Source of the DNA: Candidatus Cloacimonadales bacterium
GTDB lineage: Bacteria > Cloacimonadota > Cloacimonadia > Cloacimonadales > TCS61
Assembly: GCA_030656075.1 (NCBI GenBank)
Contig: JAUSOT010000263.1
Span: 1-47,758 of the forward strand
Length of the DNA stretch: 47,758 bases
Direction: 5' to 3'
In this document: one piece after another, positions 18,049 through 26,159 of the stretch
How positions within the stretch are numbered: the first letter of the stretch is position 1
Layout: each line of letters starts with the position of its first letter
The notes under the pieces: model-generated
What the model was told of the DNA's origin: nothing
The model's input: the letters and a program-made list of their open reading frames with translations, nothing else
The model's database searches: none
Program-made: the position numbers and the translations under genes

Positions 18049-18945
18049 TTAGAATTTGTACGTCAAACCGATAATATGCACATCATCTATCTCAGAAGAG
18101 AATGGAATGAAAGCATAATTGAAATAGATTTTTTTCAAATCCACGCCAAAGCCAACCGAAAACGATTCCGCATCATAATTGAATTTATAACCCGCTTTGA
18201 GGTTGAGTTTTTTATTCAAATCGCAGCGAATTCCCAGCACAGATTTCAAATTATCATCGTCGATATTCTGGATGATTCTCAGATCACCGGAAAACATCAT
18301 CGAACCAAGTTGGTAATTCTTCACAAATCCTAATTCACCGGAAACCGGCAGATCGATATTTTCCACATCCATCTTGGAAGTTTTCCCGATATTTTTCAGA
18401 GCTGCATTGATTTGAATTCCCTGGAAAGGTGTGAGATAAGTGTAACCCAGATCGAAAGAAACTCCGTAACTGGAAGAAGTGAGGATCTTCTCATAAAGTG
18501 CATTTACGTTTATTCCGGCATAATGATCGGGCGTGATGCGGTAACCGAAATTCATGGTGACCACCATATCCATCGGATGATATTCACCGATCAGGTTTCC
18601 TACGTCGTCGTAGTTATCCAGTTTACCGTAATCCAAATAACGGTAAGCAAAACCAAACGATTTGTTTCCCTGCGAATTCAGATAAGCTCCGCTATTCATG
18701 GATGTATCAAAAATCCAGTAATTCTGAGCCAGGGAAATCACTTTGTTGCGGCTGAGCAAACCGGCTGTGGGATGATTCAAAAATCCAAAAGCATCACTGG
18801 CGGAAAAAGCACCCGCTCCGCCCTGAGCTGCACAATCTACTCCCGAACTGATCTTCAGCATCTGCCAGCCGTATTCGCCGCTGGTTTCTGCTGAAAGCAC
18901 GAACAACACGTTTATTACTATGAGTGTTAAGAATATTTTTTTCAT
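18049..18945 (-). CDS. PorV/PorQ-like outer-membrane beta-barrel protein
   Basis: The start is set at 18945 (AGGAG just upstream), giving 298 residues with a signal peptide (MKKIFLTLIVINVLFVLSAE). The mature N-terminus LKISSGVDCAAQGGAGAFSA, then SDAFGFLNHPTAGL, follows the PorV/PorQ pattern (GARAAGMGGA, NPAGLA). Alternating beta strands end in a C-terminal Phe (IIGLTYKF). PorV relatives are part of, or linked to, type IX secretion; the next gene upstream encodes a sorting-tail protein, which fits. The exact role is not fixed by sequence. Confidence 0.8.
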   Translation of the reverse strand: MKKIFLTLIVINVLFVLSAETSGEYGWQMLKISSGVDCAAQGGAGAFSASDAFGFLNHPTAGLLSRNKVISLAQNYWIFDTSMNSGAYLNSQGNKSFGFAYRYLDYGKLDNYDDVGNLIGEYHPMDMVVTMNFGYRITPDHYAGINVNALYEKILTSSSYGVSFDLGYTYLTPFQGIQINAALKNIGKTSKMDVENIDLPVSGELGFVKNYQLGSMMFSGDLRIIQNIDDDNLKSVLGIRCDLNKKLNLKAGYKFNYDAESFSVGFGVDLKKIYFNYAFIPFSSEIDDVHIIGLTYKF

Positions 18946-18960
18946 TTTATCTCCTGATTT

Positions 18961-19068
18961 TGTCATTGCGAGTTATCTGTAAGCGGCTTCATACGAAGCA
19001 ATCTGTATATTTATATAGATTAGAGATTGCTTCAGTAGAACTTCTTTATAAGAGTCCTCGCAAAGACA
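18961..19068. repeat. Nested palindrome of the TGTCATTGCGAG family
   Basis: The outer arms TGTCATTGCGAG (18961-18972) and CTCGCAAAGACA (19057-19068) are imperfect inverses. The inner arms GAAGCAATCT (18995-19004) and AGATTGCTTC (19024-19033) are perfect inverses. The layout matches the widespread class of bacterial dispersed palindromes starting GTCATTGCGAG. It lies in the 5' leader region of the PorV-like gene. Confidence 0.7.
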
Positions 19069-19082
19069 TTTTTTTGTCACTT

Positions 19083-22000
19083 CTATTTTTCCACCGCGAA
19101 CTTCAATTTCAACACTTTTCCACCCGCTTTCAGGATTGCAAAATACACCCCGGAAGACATTTTTTTTGCATCGATATAGACTTTGTTGATCACGCCATTT
19201 TCACACAAACTGGATTTTTCGTAAATTTTGTTGGCTGCGATGTCAAATATTTTTATATCCACATTCACATCCTGAGTGGTTAAAATTCTCAGAATGATCG
19301 TCTGCTCAGGAACTTCATTTCCGAAGTCGATAGCTTTCGAAAAGGTTGTTCCCAGTGGATTGGGATAGAAATAGGTTTCTTCTTTCACAAAAATTTTGTC
19401 ATTCGGCTCGGGCGTGGGGTTTTGAATTCCCTGCCAGGAAGCAGTTCTTTGCAGATTGCAGTATTCATACAGGGTTTCGGCATTCAGCGGCTCTGCATCA
19501 GAAGGTAGCTCGATACGGTAGATCACGCCATTATTGCAACTGAGATAAGCAGCTCGCGGCTCGGTGGAATATTCAGCAATGATGGGATAATTCAAGCTTC
19601 TTTCTCCAACCGTTATCGGGAAATCACGGTTCAATTCGAAATCGTTATTATTAACGTTTTCCCATAAACTGAAACGATTATGCGACATATTTCCCACGAT
19701 ATCAAGTTTGCCGTCATCATTGGCATCGAAAGCGATCACACCACCTGCAACTTGCAAAGTATCAGGATTTACCAGTTTCCGCGATGGAGTGAAAACATCT
19801 CCGTTTTTATCGAAAACAGCAAAAGAATTTTCTCCACCGATCAAAATATCCAGATAACCGTTGTTATCGACATCGGCAAAGGAAGGCAAAGAAATTGCAT
19901 TCAAAGGAATTGGTTGCGGATAACCATTCAAACAACTTCCATCCTGCTTAAAAACATGCAGCAGCGAATCAGTCGAAGTGATGATTAATTCAGAACTTTC
20001 ATCTCCATCGATATCTGCCATCAAAGCAGAAAAAATACCGCTGAAATTAACTCCACTGTAATCCAAAGCGATCTCATCGATCTCGAATGTTTCCAGGTCG
20101 ATCTGATATTTATTCCATTCAGCATCAATGAAATAAAGCTGGTCACCTTCCAGCATCAGGTTGGAAGCAATTGTGGTTTCAAATTCCTGTTCGAGAAGAA
20201 TATGATAATCTGCGTCCAGAGTAACCAACACTCCATGATTATTATCAGATTTATTGAATGGCAGTATCACCCTGTGAGGATTTTCGGTATCGGTATTTAC
20301 TACCGGCGCAGCAGCCCATTTTCTATCAATAAATATTGGATACGAAACTTCATATTCGTTGAAAATGTAAAGTCGACAAATATCAGAGGCAACAGTTTCA
20401 CAAGGAATCAAGAAACTTCTTGTCTCAGTATCAAAAGCATATAAGTATGGAATTGTGCCAATATTGCGGGGAAAACCTACAATGAGTTCATCGTCTTCCC
20501 ACAAATACAAATATCCATTCGACATTGGATAGAACAAGACATTATATTCACTTTCATCAAAAAAATCTACAATGGCAGCAGGATAATTATTTTCACCGAT
20601 AAAATCTGCGCTCAATGCCCATTTATAACGCACCGAAAAAGTCATCAGAGAATCGGATGCACCGATATCATAAACTTCCAGCGGAATGCCGCCGTAATAA
20701 CTTTCCGCAGTAGGGGTGCTGAAGTTTCCCTGGTATGAATTCTTACCAAAATAGGTGCGGTTGCCATCTCGATATGCATCATCTTCCGAACCGTAAAAAC
20801 TCTGCAAACCGTACAGAATGGAATCGAGATGCTGGATGCCGTCGGCTTCTTCCAAATCCACACCTTTGTGGGAAGCGTTTGCATTTACGGTATTTTGTTC
20901 AAAATCGGGATCGAAATTTTCAGCGATCACATTCTCATCGATATGCCAGATCAGAATACCGGAACCGTCTTCATCAGGATCGGAACTAAAACCATAACCA
21001 GGTAAATAAAAATCCCATTCACAGCCCAGATAATTGTTCAGCATAAAACTGAATTTTGGCTGTCCGGCATTAATGTTATCGGGCGGATAAACCGGTTGAT
21101 TCGGGATGGTAGCAAAAGAGAAGGAAACCACCGTATCACCTGCAGTATTCACATACAGGCTCCCATCTGGGTTCTGCTGCCTGTTTTCGATCAGAAAATA
21201 TTCGTCATCGGTGATCTTGAGTTTGTAGATTTTGGGAGTGGAATCATCTTCCGCCATGGGAAAAGTGAGTTCCAGATTGGCGGTTGTTTCATCGATTTCT
21301 ACAATGTTATCATTTTCCCAACCCAGATAATAGCGCGACCAGGCACAGGGCAGCGGTGGAACGTAACCATTGGCATTCCATACTCCGGTTCCCATCACGC
21401 CGAAACCGCCTATTCCATAGGAAGAACCGTTGGTACTGTTATTATCAAACAAAGTTGGCAAACCGATCTGGTGTCCAAAATTGTGAGTGATCACTCCAAA
21501 AAGTCCGTACAAAGTATCGCCAGGTTGAACGTAGGGTTGGTTGGAAGTTTCGGGGATCACGGAAAATTCTTTCAGGAAAATTCCGTCGTTTGTTTCTATG
21601 CCGGGAAAATCATCATTTTCAGGATCAATACCGGCTTGCAGAGATCTGCGGCTGAGAAAAGTACTGTAAATCTCTTCTTCCATGTCGGGATCGGTTTCTT
21701 GTCCAGCTCCGGCATGAATGATGATGATGGCATCATATTCACTAAAATCGATGTCGTCATCTACCATTTCCACAGCATCTACAACCATTGCACAAACGCG
21801 TTCGATCTGCAGATCTTCATAGCCATAATATCCCATAGTATTGGGAAGAGAAAGCACTTCATTCCAAACTGTGTAATTATCTTCAGTTAGAATGTAATTT
21901 TCATGAGAAGCATCTTCCCAATAGGAAGCCATGTGGAAAAGCAGTCTTTCAAAATACTCTTTATTATGAGCCAGAGAATCCGGGAAATCGGGAATTAAAT

Positions 22001-22208
22001 CGAATTGAACATCGGTGAATTCCACCCTCAATGCCAGAATGCTTTGCGGTAATTCCCGGCTATCGCGATTGTGCCAGCGCGAGAAATTTGCCGATGGAAA
22101 TTCCTGATATTGCGAGGTTCTTGCTTTTTTACCCGGAACAATGGGCACTGAAAATAACGGGAGACACAGGAAGGACATAATGAGAGCGATTGACAAGGTT
22201 CTCTTCAT
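19083..22208 (-). CDS. Large secreted M6-like metalloprotease-fold protein with sorting tail; zinc motif altered
   Basis: The start is set at 22208 (AAGGAAT upstream), giving 1041 residues with a signal peptide (MKRTLSIALIMSFLCLPLFS). The N-terminal 400 residues follow the M6/immune-inhibitor-A-like layout: IIIIHAGAGQE, then VITHNFGHQIGLPTLFD and GFGVMGTGVWN. The expected HEFGH reads H242-N243-F-G-H246, so the catalytic glutamate is replaced. A middle FG-GAP/VCBS-like stretch has ADIDGDESSELIITS, ADVDNNGYLDILIGG and FDANDDGKLDIVGN. The C-terminal about 90 residues (FYPNPLGTTFSKAIDF to SSGVYFAILKAGGKV) form a FlgD-like sorting domain. Zinc binding may persist; proteolysis is doubtful. Confidence 0.88.
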   Translation of the reverse strand: MKRTLSIALIMSFLCLPLFSVPIVPGKKARTSQYQEFPSANFSRWHNRDSRELPQSILALRVEFTDVQFDLIPDFPDSLAHNKEYFERLLFHMASYWEDASHENYILTEDNYTVWNEVLSLPNTMGYYGYEDLQIERVCAMVVDAVEMVDDDIDFSEYDAIIIIHAGAGQETDPDMEEEIYSTFLSRRSLQAGIDPENDDFPGIETNDGIFLKEFSVIPETSNQPYVQPGDTLYGLFGVITHNFGHQIGLPTLFDNNSTNGSSYGIGGFGVMGTGVWNANGYVPPLPCAWSRYYLGWENDNIVEIDETTANLELTFPMAEDDSTPKIYKLKITDDEYFLIENRQQNPDGSLYVNTAGDTVVSFSFATIPNQPVYPPDNINAGQPKFSFMLNNYLGCEWDFYLPGYGFSSDPDEDGSGILIWHIDENVIAENFDPDFEQNTVNANASHKGVDLEEADGIQHLDSILYGLQSFYGSEDDAYRDGNRTYFGKNSYQGNFSTPTAESYYGGIPLEVYDIGASDSLMTFSVRYKWALSADFIGENNYPAAIVDFFDESEYNVLFYPMSNGYLYLWEDDELIVGFPRNIGTIPYLYAFDTETRSFLIPCETVASDICRLYIFNEYEVSYPIFIDRKWAAAPVVNTDTENPHRVILPFNKSDNNHGVLVTLDADYHILLEQEFETTIASNLMLEGDQLYFIDAEWNKYQIDLETFEIDEIALDYSGVNFSGIFSALMADIDGDESSELIITSTDSLLHVFKQDGSCLNGYPQPIPLNAISLPSFADVDNNGYLDILIGGENSFAVFDKNGDVFTPSRKLVNPDTLQVAGGVIAFDANDDGKLDIVGNMSHNRFSLWENVNNNDFELNRDFPITVGERSLNYPIIAEYSTEPRAAYLSCNNGVIYRIELPSDAEPLNAETLYEYCNLQRTASWQGIQNPTPEPNDKIFVKEETYFYPNPLGTTFSKAIDFGNEVPEQTIILRILTTQDVNVDIKIFDIAANKIYEKSSLCENGVINKVYIDAKKMSSGVYFAILKAGGKVLKLKFAVEK

Positions 22209-22297
22209 TGATATTCCTTTCAGAAATAATGGCAAACACCCACTTTTGCAGCAGCTGAGAGGGCATTCAAAGTGATTAAAACGGTCAAAAAATTTCT

Positions 22298-22504
22298 TTA
22301 TACTTTTCCCGACATAATGTCGTTTTCGTTACACTTACACATTGAGACGAATTCATACTTGGGCGCCCAGGTTTCAGCTTTAGATTTATTAGCTCTGATG
22401 AGTTTGACTTTTTTAATTTCTGTATTGCATTTCGGGCAAATAACCTTACCTTCGGTACTGATCTCGTGAGCAAGCTTAGCTGCGAATGTTCTAGCTTTTG
22501 GCAT
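22298..22504 (-). CDS. Small four-cysteine protein, probable zinc-binding
   Basis: A 68-residue protein with GGAG before the ATG. Cysteines sit at 23 and 26 (ICPKCNTEI) and 56 and 58 (MCKCNEND), a probable single zinc site. The N-terminus is basic (MPKARTFAAKLAHEI). It lies 51 bases after efp on the same strand, so co-expression is likely. I do not recognise a named family; a ribosome- or nucleic-acid-associated role would be a guess. Confidence 0.7.
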   Translation of the reverse strand: MPKARTFAAKLAHEISTEGKVICPKCNTEIKKVKLIRANKSKAETWAPKYEFVSMCKCNENDIMSGKV

Positions 22505-22555
22505 CTTGCACTCCTATATTTATTCTATTATTTTTTTTAAAAATGAAAACAAAAC

Positions 22556-23116
22556 CTATATGCGTTCAATATATTCACCGGTTCGGGTGTCAATTTTTAT
22601 TTTATCTCCGACCTCCAGGAAGAAAGGAACGTTGATCAGCAAACCTCTGTCGGTGACTGCTTTCTTGCCGCTTACGGAAGCAGAATTTCCCCTCACATTC
22701 GGCTCACATTCAGCAATTTCCTGAATAACCGTGGTTGGCAACTCGATACCCAAAATTTCGCCATCGGGTGAAAGTCTCATGGTTACTTCCATGTTCTCGA
22801 TCAGCAGTTTATCGAGGTCTCCGATAACGTCTGCCGGAATCTGGGTTTGTTCATAGGTAGTGGTATCCATAAAAACGTAAAAATCTCCGTCACGATAGAG
22901 ATATTCTCTTTTATGTTTTTCCACGCGTACTTCTTCCAGCTTTTCACTGGTGCGGAAAGTATTTTCAATCACTTTGCCGGTTTTCACATTTTTCAGCTTG
23001 GTGCGCACAAAGGCACCGCCTTTGCCCGGTTTCACATGCAGGAATTCTACGATCTCAAAAAGATCATTTTTGAAATTTATTATCATTCCATTCCGAATAT
23101 CGGAAGTTGTTGCCAT
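22556..23116 (-). CDS. efp: Elongation factor P
   Basis: Relieves ribosome stalling at proline stretches. A 186-residue protein with AAGGAG before the ATG. The N-terminal KOW-like domain contains the tip loop HVKPGKGGAFVRTKLKN, with Lys32 at the usual modification site. Two OB domains follow, and the C-terminal signature TDRGLLINVPFFLEVGDKIK plus DTRTGEYIERI is clear. No EpmA/EpmB-type modification genes are in the window. Confidence 0.97.
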   Translation of the reverse strand: MATTSDIRNGMIINFKNDLFEIVEFLHVKPGKGGAFVRTKLKNVKTGKVIENTFRTSEKLEEVRVEKHKREYLYRDGDFYVFMDTTTYEQTQIPADVIGDLDKLLIENMEVTMRLSPDGEILGIELPTTVIQEIAECEPNVRGNSASVSGKKAVTDRGLLINVPFFLEVGDKIKIDTRTGEYIERI

Positions 23117-23631
23117 ATATGCTCCTTAATTTCAATTAACTTACAGTAGGTCCGGAATTTAGTTCCCCACTTACCATGGACGCTAAAAATAAATATGGCT
23201 AAATTATGGCAAGGAAAAATTTTAAGGCTGTTTTGGCTTGAACTCACCCCCAGTCTTCGTCACGATTATTTCGTGACTGCGCCCTGGCAGGTTGCTGTCC
23301 CCTCTCTTTTTAAAAAGAGGTGAGCACTAGAAAATCAGGAAGAAGTTGATTTCAGTTTTCGATTGATTTTTTAATTTAAGAATGTAATACTCACCTTCGG
23401 AACGGTCGAGCTTGCGAGAACCTTCCGAACGGTGAAGCAAACAATAGGTATTGACCGTTACGAAGGTTAGAAGGAAAATCTGGTAAACAAAATATCCACT
23501 TCTCCTCTGAGAAAATGTACATAATCAGTCGTGCATGATTAAAAAAATTTGACAACAGAATCATTTAGTTGTTTTGAAGGAATTAGATTTGATATGAAAT
23601 ATTGAAACGGTAAATTTTAACGAGAGGCGTT
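23117..23631. other. 515-base divergent intergenic region with several hairpins
   Basis: Between efp (minus) and an outer-membrane gene (plus). It contains GTCACGA-TTATT-TCGTGAC (near 23258-23276), a CCTCT/AGAGG palindrome (near 23302-23322), and the ACCGTT/GAAGGTT repeat listed separately. TTGACA occurs at 23549-23554 without a convincing -10 element. No gene seen. Confidence 0.45.
23393..23475. repeat. Second copy of the ACCGTT/GAAGGTT dispersed repeat
   Basis: 23393-23434 is the reverse complement, with few mismatches, of 2734-2768, and a further GACCGTTACGAAGGTTAGAA unit lies at 23453-23472. AACGGT and ACCGTT motifs alternate, giving folding potential. Confidence 0.7.
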
Positions 23632-24147
23632 ATGAGAAAGTTTATTTTAATAGCAGCATTACTGCTGATTAACCGGATGATTTTCAGCACAGAAAATCCT
23701 GACAGCACAAGAATATATAACATCAACATAACTTATGGTTATGCCAGCGGCGGAGTCATTGGAATTGGCAATGTTAAGCAATTCGGAAAGAAGACAAAGG
23801 AATTCACTTATAATTTTCATTACCTGAAGAATTCAGATTACTTTGTTACAGGAATCTATTGCCAGATAAATTCATACAGAAACAAACAGCGAACCGGATT
23901 TTTTACTCTTCTGATGGCTGGAGTGGATTACATCAAAGGAAAAGAAAGGATATCTTCCATTATCGGAGATCCAGGTGGACCAGATGAAGAAGATGATGAT
24001 AAGGTGAAATTCGCGGGAATCCATCCAATTTTAACGATTGGCTGTGGTTCCAGCTTTTGGATTTCTCCTAAAAACCGACTGTTATTTTACCTGGATTTGG
24101 GTGTTAAGGCAACATTCGCCTCATTGAATCTGGCGGTTACGTTTTGA
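23632..24147 (+). CDS. Predicted outer-membrane beta-barrel protein (tandem paralogue 1)
   Basis: A 171-residue protein with a signal peptide (MRKFILIAALLLINRMIFS) and alternating beta strands ending in a C-terminal Phe (LNLAVTF), typical of small outer-membrane barrels. The motifs NRTGFF/TLLMAGVDYI, GDPGG and KATFASLNLAVTF have counterparts in the next gene (SRTGLFYTIDLGVDLI, ADPGG, KAVISNLNFSITF), so the two are diverged tandem duplicates 31 bases apart. Function unknown. Confidence 0.75.
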   Translation: MRKFILIAALLLINRMIFSTENPDSTRIYNINITYGYASGGVIGIGNVKQFGKKTKEFTYNFHYLKNSDYFVTGIYCQINSYRNKQRTGFFTLLMAGVDYIKGKERISSIIGDPGGPDEEDDDKVKFAGIHPILTIGCGSSFWISPKNRLLFYLDLGVKATFASLNLAVTF

Positions 24148-24178
24148 TGATTTTAAACGTAATTTTAGGAGAAACTAA

Positions 24179-24664
24179 ATGAAGAAATTCACTATGATAA
24201 CAATCTGCATTTTGCTTGTAACGTTTGCTTTTTCTGATGAAGTGAAAAGCGAAACAAAACCACAGATTGTATTTATAAATATTTTATCTCCCGGATTATT
24301 TTCAACCTTTGGTTTTGGTGTGGGAAATGTGTCTCCCGATCTGAAAAAAGAAAGTTTGGTTATCTTCCATGCCGGAGCTGCTCCGGTGTTTTGGGGCGCA
24401 GGAATTTATTCCCAGACGAGATTCTTTCAAAATACTTCGCGAACAGGCTTATTCTATACTATTGATCTGGGTGTTGATTTAATCCTAGGTGTGGCAGCAG
24501 ATCCCGGTGGAGGTAGTGCAGCTATTATTGCGTTACCCTTTCCGAATATCGCAGCAGGGATTGGCTACAGTGAAAAAATTGGAAAAAAATCATATTTCCG
24601 AATTTCAATTGATGCGGGGATTAAAGCAGTAATAAGTAATCTGAATTTCTCGATAACGTTTTAG
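24179..24664 (+). CDS. Predicted outer-membrane beta-barrel protein (tandem paralogue 2)
   Basis: A 161-residue protein with signal peptide MKKFTMITICILLVTFAFS and AGGAG upstream. Glycine-rich strands (GLFSTFGFGVGN, GAAPVFWGAGIYSQTR) and a terminal SITF again suggest a barrel. It is the paralogue of the preceding gene, with the acidic EEDDD loop replaced by AADPGGGSAA. The two are probably co-transcribed. Confidence 0.75.
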   Translation: MKKFTMITICILLVTFAFSDEVKSETKPQIVFINILSPGLFSTFGFGVGNVSPDLKKESLVIFHAGAAPVFWGAGIYSQTRFFQNTSRTGLFYTIDLGVDLILGVAADPGGGSAAIIALPFPNIAAGIGYSEKIGKKSYFRISIDAGIKAVISNLNFSITF

Positions 24665-24726
24665 AAATCCAATCGCTATTTTCTTTCTGCTTAGCAATTT
24701 CAAGATTTCCTGCGGATAACCCTGAA

Positions 24727-24776
24727 CTTTCCGAATCATAGCCGGAAGCAATTTTCTGCCGGAAAGCTTCGGAAAG
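24727..24776. repeat. CTTTCCGAA/TTCGGAAAG palindrome, copy 1
   Basis: CTTTCCGAA and TTCGGAAAG form the outer 9-bp stem, with CCGGAA/CCGGAA elements inside. It matches the copies at 41898-41947 and 42134-42183 in length (50 bp) and arm sequence. It is located downstream of the tandem barrel genes. Confidence 0.8.
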
Positions 24777-24926
24777 GTAATTCTGTTTGTTCGTGCGAAT
24801 TTGTGTAAATTAGTGGTTAGAAAAAATATACCTAATTTGGAACTCCCAACTTCCAATTGACAAACAATAGAAACATAATTTTTTTGTTAAAGTTATAAAA
24901 CAGATGTAAGTATTATAGGAGATATG

Positions 24927-26159
24927 ATGAAATATAGTGTTTTGGCGATTTTAACGATCTTGTCCGCAGCGCTTTTGGGAAATTCTGTTTTTTCTTTCGA
25001 AGGCATGCCGGTTCAATATTATGGTAATGACGTATATGGTCTGGGAATGGGTGATACGGGCAATTCAGATTTATTTCGCATTAATTCGAATTTTTCCAAT
25101 CCGTCCATCACTGTTACCACCAACAAAGTTTTGTTTTCCACAGCCGCTTCTCTGGGCTATATCTGGTATGATGATGAACTGGGAAATTCCTTCAAAGATG
25201 ATGGAATTTATCTGCCGTTCTTGCAAATTGCCGTTCCGATTGCCAATCACAGGATTGCTTTCAGCTTCAATGCCATGTCATCCGGCGATCTGGAAAATCA
25301 ACTTGATTCATTATTTGTTAAGGAAAATGGAGACACACTTACCTATTCCGGAACCAACCGGCTGAGCTCTTCCATTTTCAAAGGCGATCTGATCTACGCC
25401 TACAAAACCCCGATCCTGAATTTTGGTGTAGCAATAAATTATTATTTAGGTCATCGTATCCGTTATTGGAAGCTCGATTTTGATGACTCCTATACTCTCG
25501 ATGCAAAATACGAAATTGATAAACTTTTTAAAAATCCCGGTTTCACAGCAGGCGTGAGCAAAAAAATCGGCGGCTTGTCTTTAAGCGCCGCCTATTCGTC
25601 TCACGTAAAGTTGAAAGGCGATGTCGAACTGAATTACGGTCACACACCTTATGCCGACACACTCTCACTATCAGATGATTTTCTGTTTGAAATCCCGCCT
25701 AAAGTTTCCGGTGGATTCACGTTCAAATTTCTCGAAAAATACAAACTTGCTGCTGAAGCTCAATATGAAATGTGGGAAGACACAAAGCAGTATGATAAAA
25801 ACACACTCAAGATCGGAGCTGGATTTGGCTACGATCCGTTAAGCGGCTACGGAAAATGGTTTGAAAGTATTCCACTGCGAATTGGCGGCTACATCCGTGA
25901 ACTTCCTTTCGAGAAGAACAACGAAAAGATCATGGAACAGGCTCTCACTTTTGGAACCTCCATTCTGCTCAAATCAGCCAATAAAAAAATCGATCTGGCT
26001 GTCCAATATCTCACTCGAGGTGATGTGGACACAAATGGTCTCAGCGATACTTCACTCATGTTCACCATTGGTATTACAGGATTTGATATTTTTCAGAAAC
26101 AGCATAAAAAAATCGAAGACAGAGAAATTCCCAAAGCCGACAACAGGCTTGCCGAATAA
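24927..26159 (+). CDS. Outer-membrane beta-barrel protein, FadL/PorV-like
   Basis: ATG 24927 is chosen over 24924 for better spacing from TAGGAG; 410 residues. Signal peptide MKYSVLAILTILSAALLGNSVFS. The mature N-terminus has GNDVYGLGMGDTGNSD, then NPSITVTTNKVLFSTAASLG, a pattern shared by FadL-like and PorV-like barrels. Many amphipathic strands follow (FGVAINYYLGHRIRYW, GAGFGYDPLSGYGKW). The stop overlaps the RecJ start (TAATG), an unexpected pairing of a barrel with a nuclease that may only reflect shared transcription. Confidence 0.78.
   Translation: MKYSVLAILTILSAALLGNSVFSFEGMPVQYYGNDVYGLGMGDTGNSDLFRINSNFSNPSITVTTNKVLFSTAASLGYIWYDDELGNSFKDDGIYLPFLQIAVPIANHRIAFSFNAMSSGDLENQLDSLFVKENGDTLTYSGTNRLSSSIFKGDLIYAYKTPILNFGVAINYYLGHRIRYWKLDFDDSYTLDAKYEIDKLFKNPGFTAGVSKKIGGLSLSAAYSSHVKLKGDVELNYGHTPYADTLSLSDDFLFEIPPKVSGGFTFKFLEKYKLAAEAQYEMWEDTKQYDKNTLKIGAGFGYDPLSGYGKWFESIPLRIGGYIRELPFEKNNEKIMEQALTFGTSILLKSANKKIDLAVQYLTRGDVDTNGLSDTSLMFTIGITGFDIFQKQHKKIEDREIPKADNRLAE

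Noticed and set aside
23549-23580. Sigma-70 promoter before the first barrel gene
   Set aside because: A TTGACA hexamer without a matching -10 box; kept only as a remark in the intergenic entry.
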